Assembly: GCF_004298475.1 (NCBI RefSeq)
Contig: NZ_SCRP01000009.1
Location: 62,001-126,000, forward strand
Origin: Paraburkholderia sp.
Lineage (GTDB): Bacteria > Pseudomonadota > Gammaproteobacteria > Burkholderiales > Burkholderiaceae
DNA length: 64,000 bases
Direction: 5' to 3'
The notes under the pieces were generated by a model. The model had not been told where the DNA came from. It worked only from the letters and a program-made list of their open reading frames with translations, and searched no databases. The position numbers were made by a program, and so were the translations under genes. Positions 18,350-27,053 of the stretch are shown one piece after another. Each line of letters starts with the position of its first letter. The first letter of the stretch is position 1.

Positions 18350-21046
18350 CTACGCGCTCTCGAGCAGACCCAGCACGAGCGCCCTATGCACCACGTGCCT
18401 GCGTGAACTGGCGTCGAGCTTGCCGAACAGGTTCTTCAAATGCCACTTCACTGTCCCTTCGCCGATGGCTGCGGCGACGGCGATCTCCTTGTTGGAGAAC
18501 TTGCGCGCGAGCAGTTCGAGGATCTCCCGCTCCTTCGGCGTCAGCACCACGCTCGGCACCGCGCGCGGCCCGCCCGTCGCGCGATGGGGCGGCGCCGGAG
18601 CAGGGGCGACGGGCTGCGCCGGCACGGCGTAGCCGCTCCGCCCCGATTCACTCCGCTCCCCATCCACGCGCCCGATCCACTCGGCCAACGCCGGATGGGC
18701 GTCGATCAGCGTGCGCGCCGAACCGCTCGCTTGCGCGAGGTTCATCGCCTCCAGCAGCAACGGCCGCCCGTCGCCGGTTGTCTGCTCGAGCGCCAGCGCG
18801 CGCAGCGCCATGATCTCGACGCGATAGTGGCCGAGCCTCATCGCGTCAGCGACCGCGCCAGCCTCGACCAATGCTTCGAGCGCCCGACGCCAGTCGCGCG
18901 AGGCGATTGCCGTGCCGGCGCGCGACAACGCGGCGAGGAGTGTCATCGAACGCTGCCAGATCGGCCCGTGGCGCGTCGATTCCTGCCCGATCAGCGCGTC
19001 GATCCGCTGCATCAGGCCGTCGCAGGTTTGCCCCCGGTGGCGCCCTGCATGCAGGCGGATCTGTTCGGCGAGACTGACGGCGCACAGGCGCGGCTGCCTG
19101 CGCGCGACGCCCATCGCAAACAGTGCCTCGAGCAAATCCACCGCGCGATGGTCGCGCCCCTGCGCCGCGGCGATGCGCGCCGCGGCGCGGTAGGCGATCG
19201 TCACCGTTTCAGGCGTGCCGCCGCGCTCCAGCACGTCGAGCCGGTTCGCCAGCAACGCACCCGCGCTGTCGATGCGATTGGCCTCGTAGGCCTGCATCGC
19301 GGCCATCGCCGCGAACATGCAGGTCAGCGGATGGCGTTGCCCGAGGTCGGCTTCCGCGCTTGCGAGCGCGGGCAAGAGCACTTCCCCCGCGAGATGCAGC
19401 TGACCTTCCCACAGATAGCTCAACGCGGTGATGTGGTCGCCCCAGCGCACCAGAAAGCCGGCTCCTTTGCCGACCTCGCCGCGCGGCACGTTCCGCAGGT
19501 GACGCCGCGCCTGCGCCGGTTCACCAAGCAGCATCGCCCGCGCCGCCAGCCGGTTCGCGTGGGCCTGTGCGAGCCAGGACGCGCTCTCCGGCGCCTCATC
19601 GGCCCACGGCTCGAAAATCTCGAGGAAGCTGTCGACTTCGTCGGCGTAATAGGCCGCCGCGCTCCGGATCAACGCGCATTCGTAGCGCAACTCGCGCTCC
19701 GTCTCACACCCCGCCTCGATGCGCTCGACCTGCCGTTCGGCTTCCTGATGACGTTCGCCAAGCGCAAGGGCCCACGCGGCGGCGAGGCGCAGCCGGGGGC
19801 GGCGCTCCAGTTCCGCTTCAGGCAGCAGATCGAGCCAATCGAGCACGGCCTGATGGCGACCCTGCTTCACGGCGTCGTGGAGGCACCGTTCGGCGAGATC
19901 GTAAGCAATCTCAAGCTGGCCCGCGGCATGGGCGTGCCGCGCGGCCTCCTCGATCATGCCCTGCTGCGTCAGCCACTCAGCCGCGCGGCCGTGCAGTTGC
20001 GTCAGCGCTTCGTCCGTGAACTGGCCTGCGCGCACCGCGAGCACTTCGCGCACCAGCGTATGCAGCCGGCACCAGGCATTGTCCTCGGACGTGACAAACA
20101 CCGGTGTCTCGCGGATGAGGTCCGCGAGCCGCGCAGGCGCGTTCGTGTCCTCCGTCAGCGCGCGGCACAGATCCGGATGCAACCGGTCGACGATGCTTAC
20201 GCGCGTCAGGAACGCCTTGTCGTCGTCGGACAGTTTGGCGAGCAATGCGCTGACGAGATGATCGCGCAGCGCACCCTTATTCGACGCCATCGCCTCGACG
20301 ACCTGCAGCGGGTCGGCTGCGCGCGCCATCGCGGCGATTGCGAGCTGCAGGCCGAGCGGCCAGCCGTCGGTGAGCTGGAAGAGGCGTGCGCTCGCGTCGG
20401 CATCGATGCGCGCCCCGAAGCGCTTGCCGATCAGCGCAATGGTTTCGTCAAGGCGGAAACCAAGCCGGTCCGGTCCCACCAGGACACCCTGCCCGTAGGC
20501 CAGCAGATCGTCGACCGCGACGTCGAGCCCGAGCCGCGCCGCCACCACCACGCGCAGATTCGGCGGTGCGTTGTGCAGGATGTAGGCGAGCGCCTCCCTG
20601 CCCGCGTCGGGCAGCCGCTCGGCCTCGTCGACGATCAAAAGCACATCGCCCGGCAGCTGCGACACTTCGGCGAGCCAGGCTGTCACGCCTTCGAGCACGC
20701 CGGGCGACGCCATGCCGCCGTCCATCAGCAGCCGCCCGAACGACGGCCGCGCGTAGCCCGACCGGACGGCCTGCACGAGGCCCAGCAGGAAACGCTGTGC
20801 GTCGTCGCGCTCGTCCGACGAAAACCAGACGACCGCGACGCCGCGGGCCAGCTGCTCACGGCGCCATTGGGCGAGCAGCGAGGTCTTGCCGTAGCCGGCG
20901 GGCGCCTGGATCACGACGACGGGGTAGTCGCGGACATACGGGTCGTCGCTCGCCAGACGCGCGCGCATCAGCAGATGCGGCTGCGTGCGCGGTGCGGCGG
21001 TCTTCAGCAGGAATTCGGCTGCGGCGCTATCGATCAGGGTGCTCAT
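18350..21046 (-). CDS. MalT/LuxR-family large ATP-binding transcriptional regulator
   Basis: 898-aa STAND-type activator. It has an N-terminal NTPase with Walker A (APAGYGKTS, about residues 48-56) and Walker B-like LLIVDEAERLPD, a long helical repeat region rich in Ala/Arg/Leu (about 400-800, TPR-like), and a C-terminal LuxR HTH (LTPKEREILELLARKFSNKEI...GTVKWHLKNLFGKL). This is the architecture of MalT and AlkS, which need ATP and an inducer. Start at the ATG at 21046; the longer frame upstream runs over the intergenic region. It is divergent from the quinone oxidoreductase operon and upstream of the acyl-CoA ligase, so it probably controls both. Confidence 0.92.
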   Translation of the reverse strand: MSTLIDSAAAEFLLKTAAPRTQPHLLMRARLASDDPYVRDYPVVVIQAPAGYGKTSLLAQWRREQLARGVAVVWFSSDERDDAQRFLLGLVQAVRSGYARPSFGRLLMDGGMASPGVLEGVTAWLAEVSQLPGDVLLIVDEAERLPDAGREALAYILHNAPPNLRVVVAARLGLDVAVDDLLAYGQGVLVGPDRLGFRLDETIALIGKRFGARIDADASARLFQLTDGWPLGLQLAIAAMARAADPLQVVEAMASNKGALRDHLVSALLAKLSDDDKAFLTRVSIVDRLHPDLCRALTEDTNAPARLADLIRETPVFVTSEDNAWCRLHTLVREVLAVRAGQFTDEALTQLHGRAAEWLTQQGMIEEAARHAHAAGQLEIAYDLAERCLHDAVKQGRHQAVLDWLDLLPEAELERRPRLRLAAAWALALGERHQEAERQVERIEAGCETERELRYECALIRSAAAYYADEVDSFLEIFEPWADEAPESASWLAQAHANRLAARAMLLGEPAQARRHLRNVPRGEVGKGAGFLVRWGDHITALSYLWEGQLHLAGEVLLPALASAEADLGQRHPLTCMFAAMAAMQAYEANRIDSAGALLANRLDVLERGGTPETVTIAYRAAARIAAAQGRDHRAVDLLEALFAMGVARRQPRLCAVSLAEQIRLHAGRHRGQTCDGLMQRIDALIGQESTRHGPIWQRSMTLLAALSRAGTAIASRDWRRALEALVEAGAVADAMRLGHYRVEIMALRALALEQTTGDGRPLLLEAMNLAQASGSARTLIDAHPALAEWIGRVDGERSESGRSGYAVPAQPVAPAPAPPHRATGGPRAVPSVVLTPKEREILELLARKFSNKEIAVAAAIGEGTVKWHLKNLFGKLDASSRRHVVHRALVLGLLESA

Positions 21047-21399
21047 TCGTTTCGTGAAATCGTAGCCGGGGATGCGCGGCGCTCCGTGAGCCGCCACGCG
21101 AAAACACGCCTTCTCCCCGGCACCCGGCGGCCCCTCCCCTCGCGAGAGGGGTGACCGGAAGGCGACGGCACTACGATACTTTCCAGCAGATGTTTCACAA
21201 GGGGGAAAACCATGAGATGCGTGTCGATCTCTCCGGTCGAGCGGTCCTGGAGGGTCGGCTGACGCCGTCATGTGAAGGTACTTCAGGCAGCGCGGACGGG
21301 CTAATCTCAAATCATGCGGGGCATGACGCACCCACCCGCTTGTGAAACCAGCACGAATAGCAGAAGCAGCAGCCTGCACACATCGAAATGGAGATATGA
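21047..21399. other. Divergent promoter region between the LuxR regulator and the catabolic operon
   Basis: 353 bp without a gene. It should carry the promoters of the regulator (minus strand) and of the qor-tauD-BKACE operon (plus strand). It includes the hairpin at 21136-21151. I saw no obvious dyad for an activator site besides that hairpin. Confidence 0.45.
21136..21151. repeat. REP-like GC-rich hairpin
   Basis: Stem CCCCTC / GAGGGG with tetraloop GCGA, just upstream of the LuxR-type regulator. It is similar in make-up to the hairpin at 18306-18324, so the two flank the regulator gene. Confidence 0.45.
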
Positions 21400-22389
21400 A
21401 TGGCACATGCGATTCGCTTTTATGAAACCGGCGGCCCCGAGGTGCTCCGCTGGGAGAGCATCGACGTCGGCAAGCCCGGGCCCGGCGAGGTCAGAATCCG
21501 CCACGCGGCGGTCGGCCTGAACTTCGCCGACACCTATTTCCGCAGCGGCCTTTATCCCGTGCCGCTGCCCTCCGGCATCGGCGTGGAAGCGGCGGGCGTC
21601 GTCGAAGCCGTCGGCGAGGGCGTGACCAACGTCGGCGTGGGCGACCGCGTCGCCTACACCGGGTTTCTCGACACCCTCGGTGCGTACACCACAGAGCGCC
21701 TGATTCCGGCTGCGCCGCTCATCAAGCTGCCCGACGCCATCTCGTGCGAAACAGCCGCCGCCATGACCATGCGCGGTCTCACCGCGGCTTACCTGCTGCG
21801 TCGCATCCACGCCTTCAAGGAAGGCGACAGCATTCTGCTGCACGCGGCGGCAGGCGGCGTCGGCCTGATCGTGTCGCAGTGGGCCAGGCTTCTGGGTCTG
21901 AACGTGATCGGCACGGTGTCGAGCGAAGCCAAGGCGAAAATCGCACGTGCCCACGGCTGCGATCACGTCGTCATCTATCGGCACGAAGACGTCGCCAAAC
22001 GCGTGCGCGAGCTGACGGCCGGCAAAGGCGTCGACGTCGTGTTCGACAGCGTAGGCAGGAACACCTTCGAAGCCTCGCTGGACTCGCTCAAGCGCCGCGG
22101 CCTGATGGTTTGCGTGGGCACGGCATCGGGCCCGGTTTCACCCTTCAGTCCGCAGCTGCTCGCCATGAAGGGATCGCTCTATTTGACGCGCCCGGCGCTC
22201 GCCGACTACATCGCCGATCCTGCCGAGAAGGCGGAACTCGCGGGCGAGCTGTTCGGCCACGTCGCCGCGGGGCGCATCAAGATCGAGATCAACCAGCGTT
22301 ACGACCTGAAGGACGCCGCGCAGGCCCATCGCGATCTCGAAGCCGGCAAGACCACTGGCTCTTCCGTGTTCGCGGTCGAGGGAGACTGA
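21400..22389 (+). CDS. NADPH:quinone oxidoreductase (zeta-crystallin type MDR)
   Basis: 329-aa medium-chain dehydrogenase/reductase without structural zinc Cys. The quinone oxidoreductase pattern is seen: AIRFYETGGPEVLRWE start, VGLNFADTYFRSGLYP, GVEAAGVVEAVGEGV, and the nucleotide-binding AAAGGVGLIVSQWARLLG. It could reduce a quinone or an enone intermediate. A GGAG site precedes the ATG. It is the first gene of a plus-strand operon; the TauD-type gene begins 1 bp after its stop. Confidence 0.92.
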   Translation: MAHAIRFYETGGPEVLRWESIDVGKPGPGEVRIRHAAVGLNFADTYFRSGLYPVPLPSGIGVEAAGVVEAVGEGVTNVGVGDRVAYTGFLDTLGAYTTERLIPAAPLIKLPDAISCETAAAMTMRGLTAAYLLRRIHAFKEGDSILLHAAAGGVGLIVSQWARLLGLNVIGTVSSEAKAKIARAHGCDHVVIYRHEDVAKRVRELTAGKGVDVVFDSVGRNTFEASLDSLKRRGLMVCVGTASGPVSPFSPQLLAMKGSLYLTRPALADYIADPAEKAELAGELFGHVAAGRIKIEINQRYDLKDAAQAHRDLEAGKTTGSSVFAVEGD

Positions 22390-22390
22390 T

Positions 22391-23239
22391 ATGAGAATCG
22401 AACCCATCACCTGCTCGATCGGCGCGGAACTCGTCGGCGTCGATCTTGCCGACGCCGTGCACGACGACGGCCTGTTCGCCGGAATCCGCGCCGCCTTGCT
22501 GAAGCACCGCGTCCTGTTTCTGCGCGACCAGGAATTCACGCGCGCCGAACATGTCGCGTTTGCGCGGCGCTTCGGCGAGCTCGAGGATCATCCGGTCGCG
22601 GGCAGCGATCCCGAGCATCCGGGTCTCGTGCAAATCTACAAGTCGCCGGACCAGCCGAACGACCGCTACGAGAACGCGTGGCACACCGACGCCACGTGGC
22701 GCGTCGCGCCGCCGTTCGGCTGCGTGCTGCGCTGTGTCGAATGCCCGCCCGTCGGCGGCGACACGATGTGGGCGAACATGGTGCTCGCCTACGAGAACCT
22801 GCCCGCGCACGTCAAGGAGCAAATCGAGGGCTTGCGCGCCCGCCACAGTATCGAGGCGAGCTTTGGCGCCGCGATGCCGATCGAGAAGCGCCTCGCACTC
22901 AAGGCCCAGTTTCCCGACGCCGAGCATCCGGTGGTGCGTACGCATCCCGAGACCGGCGAGAAAGTGCTGTTCGTCAACGCGTTCACGACGCACTTCACGA
23001 ACTACCACACGCCCGGGCGCGTGCGCTTCGGGCAGGACGCGAACCCGGGCGCGGGCCTCTTGCTGAGCTATCTCGTCAGCCAGGCGCACATCCCCGAATA
23101 CCAGGTGCGCTGGCGCTGGAAGAAAAACAGCGTCGCGATCTGGGACAACCGCAGCACCCAGCATTACGCGGTGATGGATTACCCGCCGTGCACGCGCAAG
23201 ATGGAGCGCGCAGCGATCATCGGCGACGTGCCGTGCTGA
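22391..23239 (+). CDS. TauD/TfdA family Fe(II)/2-oxoglutarate dioxygenase
   Basis: 282-aa non-heme iron dioxygenase that hydroxylates a carboxylate- or sulfonate-type substrate using 2-oxoglutarate and O2. The iron ligands are visible: H98 and D100 (WHTDATW) and the distal His near 258 (NRSTQHYAVMDY). A 2-oxoglutarate-binding Arg follows in the C-terminal RKMERAAIIGD. Length and order match TfdA/TauD/AtsK. The substrate cannot be assigned; with the BKACE enzyme next to it, it may open a side chain or release an aldehyde before cleavage. Confidence 0.92.
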   Translation: MRIEPITCSIGAELVGVDLADAVHDDGLFAGIRAALLKHRVLFLRDQEFTRAEHVAFARRFGELEDHPVAGSDPEHPGLVQIYKSPDQPNDRYENAWHTDATWRVAPPFGCVLRCVECPPVGGDTMWANMVLAYENLPAHVKEQIEGLRARHSIEASFGAAMPIEKRLALKAQFPDAEHPVVRTHPETGEKVLFVNAFTTHFTNYHTPGRVRFGQDANPGAGLLLSYLVSQAHIPEYQVRWRWKKNSVAIWDNRSTQHYAVMDYPPCTRKMERAAIIGDVPC

Positions 23240-23294
23240 TCGTGCGCCTCGCTCACCCGCACGCTCATTAGATACCCGATCACTGGAGAACCTC

Positions 23295-24350
23295 ATGCAA
23301 TTTCTCGACGATTCGCTGCACCCCGAACACCAGGACAAGGTCGTCATCACCGTCGCGCCTTACGGGCCGGAATGGATGCCCGCGGACTTCCCCGAAGACA
23401 TTGCCGTCACGATGGACGAACAGGTGCAAAAGGCCGTCGACTGCTACAACGCCGGCGCGACCGTGCTGCACATACACGTGCGTGAACTGGACGGCAAGGG
23501 CAGCAAGCGCCTGTCGAAGTTCAACGAACTGCTCGCCGGTCTGCGCGAGGCCGTGCCGGACATGATCCTGCAGGTCGGCGGCTCGATCTCGTTCGCGCCG
23601 GAAGGCGAGGGCGCCGACGCGAAATGGCTGTCCGACGACACGCGCCACATGCTCGCCGAGCTCACGCCGAAGCCCGACCAGGTGACGATCGCGATCAACA
23701 CGGTGCAGATGAACATCACCGAGTTGATGATTCCCGACGAGGTCGCCGGCACGTCGCTGCACGAACCGGCCTACTGGGAGGCGTACCGGGAAATGACCGT
23801 GCCGGCCGGTCCGGGTTGGGTCGAGGAGCATCTGAAGCGCCTGCAGGCCGCGGGCATCCAGCCGCACTTCCAGCTCACCGGCATGCATTCGCTGGAGACG
23901 CTCGACCGGCTGATCCGCCGCGGCGTCTACCGCGGCCCGCTGAACGTCACGTGGGTCGGCATCGGCGGCGGCTTCGACGGCCCGAATCCGTACAACTTCA
24001 TGGAGTTCATCCGCCGCTGCCCGGACGGCTCGTGCATCACGCTCGAATCGCTGATGAAGAACGTGCTGCCGATCAACACGATGGCGATGGCGATGGGGCT
24101 GCATCCGCGCTGCGGGATCGAAGACACGCTCATCGACCAGAAGGGCAGGCGGATGACGTCCGTCCAGCAAATCGAACAGTGTGTGCGGATCGCGCGCGAG
24201 CTGGGCCGCGAGGTCGCAAACGGCAAGGAGGCGCGCGAGATCTATAAGATCGGCGTCCAGTACAAGGATGCCGACGAGACCCTTGCGAAGCTCGGGATGA
24301 CGCCCAATCGCAAGCCCGGGCAGCTCAACGTGCCGCTGCGCGCAGCCTGA
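23295..24350 (+). CDS. Beta-keto acid cleavage enzyme (BKACE, DUF849 family)
   Basis: 351-aa TIM-barrel zinc enzyme of the family of 3-keto-5-aminohexanoate cleavage enzyme. These enzymes condense a beta-keto acid with acetyl-CoA and split it to acetoacetate and a new CoA ester. The metal-binding HIH is at residues 59-61 (VLHIHVREL). VGGSISFAPEGEG, the VTWVGIGGGFDG segment and GLHPRCGIED are typical. The subgroup sets specificity (known activities include dehydrocarnitine and 3-oxoadipate-like acids), and I cannot place this member. RBS GGAG before the ATG. Confidence 0.9.
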   Translation: MQFLDDSLHPEHQDKVVITVAPYGPEWMPADFPEDIAVTMDEQVQKAVDCYNAGATVLHIHVRELDGKGSKRLSKFNELLAGLREAVPDMILQVGGSISFAPEGEGADAKWLSDDTRHMLAELTPKPDQVTIAINTVQMNITELMIPDEVAGTSLHEPAYWEAYREMTVPAGPGWVEEHLKRLQAAGIQPHFQLTGMHSLETLDRLIRRGVYRGPLNVTWVGIGGGFDGPNPYNFMEFIRRCPDGSCITLESLMKNVLPINTMAMAMGLHPRCGIEDTLIDQKGRRMTSVQQIEQCVRIARELGREVANGKEAREIYKIGVQYKDADETLAKLGMTPNRKPGQLNVPLRAA

Positions 24351-24512
24351 GGCCGGTTCGGCGGAACGCCCCGTCGTTCCGCCGCACCCCCGCAGCCCGA
24401 TCATCACGTCGCGGCACCGGCTCTCGACGAGCGCGCCGACACAATCATCGAGCGGTCCCATGCAAGCTCGTGCGCGGATGAACCGACCCGCGACCTTTTG
24501 GAGGAGACAACC

Positions 24513-25838
24513 TTGTACCTGCGCTGTGTCAAACCCGAATCGGGCGACGTCGCCACGCCGGCCGCCGCCTCGCGCACTTATGCGTGGATCGTCTTCGCGC
24601 TGACCTTCGGCCTGCTGCTGTCCGACTACATGTCGCGGCAGGTTCTGAACGCGGTGTTTCCACTGCTGAAAGCAGCATGGGGCCTGTCCGATACGCGGCT
24701 CGGCTCGCTCAGCAGCGTCGTCGCGCTGATGGTCGGCATCCTCACCTTCCCGCTCTCGGTATTCGCCGATCGCTGGGGGCGCGTCCGCAGCGTCGTCCTG
24801 ATGGGCGCGCTCTGGAGCCTCGCGACGCTCGGGTGCGCGATCTCACGCAATTACGGCGATATGTTGCTTGCGCGCGCATTCGTCGGCGTCGGCGAAGCCG
24901 CTTACGGCAGCGTCGGCCTGGCGATCGTGTTGAGCATTTTCCCGCCGTCGCTGCGCGCCACGCTCACCGGCGCATTTATGGCAGGCGGCGCGTTCGGCTC
25001 CGTGTTCGGCATGTCGCTCGGCGGCATTGTCGCCGTGCATATCGGCTGGCGCTGGTCGTTCGGCGCGATGGCGGCGTTCGGCTTCATGCTCGTCGTCGCG
25101 TATCGGCTGACCGTGACCGAGAAGCGTGTCGGCGCATCGCGTTGGACCGGGGAGCATCACGCGTCGGCGAAACCCGCCGCGAGCCCGAGCTTCAGCGTGC
25201 TGTTGAAGGGGTTGTTCTCGACGGTGTCCGTGATTTGCGCCTATGTCGGCAGCGCGCTGCAGCTCTTCATCATGGGCGCGGTGCTCGCCTGGATGCCCAG
25301 CTTCCTGAACCGCTATTACGGCCTCGCCCCGGACAAGGCCGGCGTCGGCGCCGCGGTCTTTCTGATGCTGGGCGGCGCCGGGATGATCGTGTGCGGCATC
25401 GTCACCGACCGGGTCAGCCGGGTCCTCCCGATTCGCAAGTGGGTCTCGGCAATCGTCTATTCGCTGAGTTCGTTCGTCCTGCTCATCGTCGGCTTCCATC
25501 TGAATGCCGGCCCCGCGCAGCTCCTCGTGATCGCCGCGGGCATCTTCCTCGTCGCGGGCACATCCGGCCCCGCCGGCGCGATGGTCGCCAGGCTGACGCC
25601 GGAAGCGATCCATGCCTCGGCCTTCGGCACGCTCACGCTGGTCAATAACCTGCTCGGTCTCGCGCCCGGCCCGCTCGTCACCGGCATGATTGCCGACCGC
25701 ATCGGCCTGCTCGGCGCGTTGCAGGTGATTCCGTTCACCGCACTCGCCGCCACGCTCGCGTTCGTTGTCGGCAAGCGACACTACCAGGCGGATCTGCAGC
25801 GCCTCGCCACGCTGGAAAAGGCTGCGGTTTCGCATTGA
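24513..25838 (+). CDS. Major facilitator superfamily transporter
   Basis: 441-aa inner-membrane transporter with twelve hydrophobic segments. The MFS loop 2-3 motif is visible as FADRWGRVRSVVLMG. SDYMSRQVLNAVFPLLKAAWG near the N-terminus is common in aromatic/organic acid permeases (ACS family). The frame opens at 24498, but GGAGGAG lies inside that extension and points to a TTG start at 24513. It closes the catabolic operon as its probable substrate importer. Confidence 0.88.
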   Translation: MYLRCVKPESGDVATPAAASRTYAWIVFALTFGLLLSDYMSRQVLNAVFPLLKAAWGLSDTRLGSLSSVVALMVGILTFPLSVFADRWGRVRSVVLMGALWSLATLGCAISRNYGDMLLARAFVGVGEAAYGSVGLAIVLSIFPPSLRATLTGAFMAGGAFGSVFGMSLGGIVAVHIGWRWSFGAMAAFGFMLVVAYRLTVTEKRVGASRWTGEHHASAKPAASPSFSVLLKGLFSTVSVICAYVGSALQLFIMGAVLAWMPSFLNRYYGLAPDKAGVGAAVFLMLGGAGMIVCGIVTDRVSRVLPIRKWVSAIVYSLSSFVLLIVGFHLNAGPAQLLVIAAGIFLVAGTSGPAGAMVARLTPEAIHASAFGTLTLVNNLLGLAPGPLVTGMIADRIGLLGALQVIPFTALAATLAFVVGKRHYQADLQRLATLEKAAVSH

Positions 25839-25863
25839 TGCTTTACCTGAATTGAATGCAACC

Positions 25864-26424
25864 ATGAAATCCGTCTCGACTCCGACGCTCCTGATCGTTC
25901 CAGGCCTGCGCGACTACGTGGAAGATCACTGGCAAACCCGCCTCGAACGCAAGATGCCGGGCGCGCGCTCCGTGCCGCCGCTCGAGCACGACAAGCTCGG
26001 TTGCGCGGCGCGCGTCGCGGCGCTCGATGCGGCGCTCGCGCAAATCGGCGGGCCCGTCTTGCTTGTCGCGCACAGCGCGGGCGTGATGATCACCGTGCAC
26101 TGGGCCCAGCGGCATCCGCGCCGGATCCACGGCGCACTGCTCGCCGCACCAGCCGATCTCGAAACGCCGATGCCCGAAGGCTATCCGACGCGGGACGTCC
26201 TGGAACAGCACGGCTGGCTGCCGATACCGCGCGAGCGCCTGCCGTTTCCGAGCATCGTCGCGGGCAGCACCAACGATCCGCTGGGAGGGTTCGAACGGAT
26301 CGAGGCGCTGGCGCAGGCATGGGGCAGCCGATTCGTGAATGTCGGCGCGGTCGGGCATCTGAATCCGAGCGCCGGCTACGGCGAGTGGCCGAAAGCCGAA
26401 GAGTTGATTGCGGAACTCCTGTAG
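25864..26424 (+). CDS. RBBP9/YdeN-type alpha/beta hydrolase
   Basis: 186-aa serine hydrolase. The nucleophile elbow HSAGV is in LLVAHSAGVMITVHWAQRH. An Asp in STNDPLG and a His in VGHLNPSAGYGEWP complete the triad. The whole has the order and length of the RBBP9/YdeN family (DUF1234). The physiological substrate is unknown. It starts 25 bp after the MFS stop, so it is likely the last gene of the operon. The frame opens further upstream at 25765, but the ATG at 25864 matches the family start. Confidence 0.87.
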   Translation: MKSVSTPTLLIVPGLRDYVEDHWQTRLERKMPGARSVPPLEHDKLGCAARVAALDAALAQIGGPVLLVAHSAGVMITVHWAQRHPRRIHGALLAAPADLETPMPEGYPTRDVLEQHGWLPIPRERLPFPSIVAGSTNDPLGGFERIEALAQAWGSRFVNVGAVGHLNPSAGYGEWPKAEELIAELL

Positions 26425-26448
26425 GGGTTGGCGGGCGAGGTTGGCGCG

Positions 26449-26529
26449 CATTGGGGCGGGCTCGACTACGTCAGCCCCATGACGTTCGAGAAAAACTGGT
26501 TCGCCGCTCAGCAGGGGCGAGCCGCATAA
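26449..26529 (+). pseudogene. C-terminal remnant of an IS3-family transposase (OrfB)
   Basis: A short frame ending in TAA encodes HWGGLDYVSPMTFEKNW followed by FAAQQGRAA. The (L)xYVSPMxFE..W pattern is the C-terminus of IS3-family OrfB transposases. Nothing of the catalytic DDE part remains. It sits just after the hydrolase gene and marks an old insertion or deletion edge. No terminal inverted repeat could be defined. Confidence 0.7.
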
Positions 26530-26582
26530 ATCTCCCGGTGATGGGATTCGCGAAACAGGGGCAAGGTCACCTTTTCCATTCG

Positions 26583-26606
26583 AAATGAAGCTTTCGGCTT
26601 TCATTT
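26583..26606 (+). terminator. Possible terminator after the catabolic operon
   Basis: Stem AAATGAA / TTCATTT around a GC-containing loop, followed by GGATTTTC. It lies after the IS remnant. The weak AT-rich stem and short T-run make this uncertain. Confidence 0.4.
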
Positions 26607-26945
26607 GGATTTTCTGGCGTGCGGCTAAAAGGATGGCGCCGACGCAGACGGGTACGCACATCTTTTCAATCTGCTGACGCGATACTGCCGGCAGGGAACG
26701 GCGACATTCGAACCCGCAGTTCATGTCGCTTTTCATTTCTATATAAATCGTATTCTCGATAACGATCGGGCAAATAAGGTGCACAGCATTTAGCCCGGCT
26801 CGTCTGCTGTCCTGTTTGGTGACATTTTCGCCGCCTCGTTGCGGCGAAATGCAACACCTATCGCACTTGCCTTTGCATGCGTGACGTTTCTCCACGGCAC
26901 CAAAAAATCGCTGGAACCCTTGTGCGGTAAGGATTCCTGTGTCGC

Positions 26946-26960
26946 TGGCACAATGTTTGC
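26946..26960 (+). promoter_or_regulatory. Sigma-54 (RpoN) promoter of the PQQ alcohol dehydrogenase
   Basis: TGGCAC-N5-TTGC, an exact match to the -24/-12 consensus with the required GG-N10-GC spacing. Transcription would begin near 26972, giving a leader of about 80 nt before the dehydrogenase ATG. Such promoters need an AAA+ enhancer-binding activator, which is not encoded in this window. Confidence 0.75.
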
Positions 26961-27053
26961 ATTCTAGCGATCACTGGCAGGCCACAGCCCATTTCGGTAT
27001 TCGGTGTACTTGCCGGTTTTCAACGGGTCGCGCTAATACTTATGGAGACAATA

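Larger units (their letters stand above)
26530..27053. other. Upstream region of the PQQ alcohol dehydrogenase gene
   Basis: About 520 bp without a gene. It contains the terminator-like hairpin at 26583-26606, an AT-rich stretch near 26740, an 8-bp stem TTTCGCCG / CGGCGAAA (26826-26849), and the sigma-54 promoter at 26946-26960. The stem lies about 110 bp upstream of the -24 element, where enhancer-binding sites of sigma-54 activators are usually found. Confidence 0.55.

Noticed and set aside
18440..21154. 904-codon plus-strand open frame opposite the MalT-type regulator
   Set aside because: It is antisense to a regulator with clear Walker A and LuxR HTH motifs, and its own translation shows no domain.
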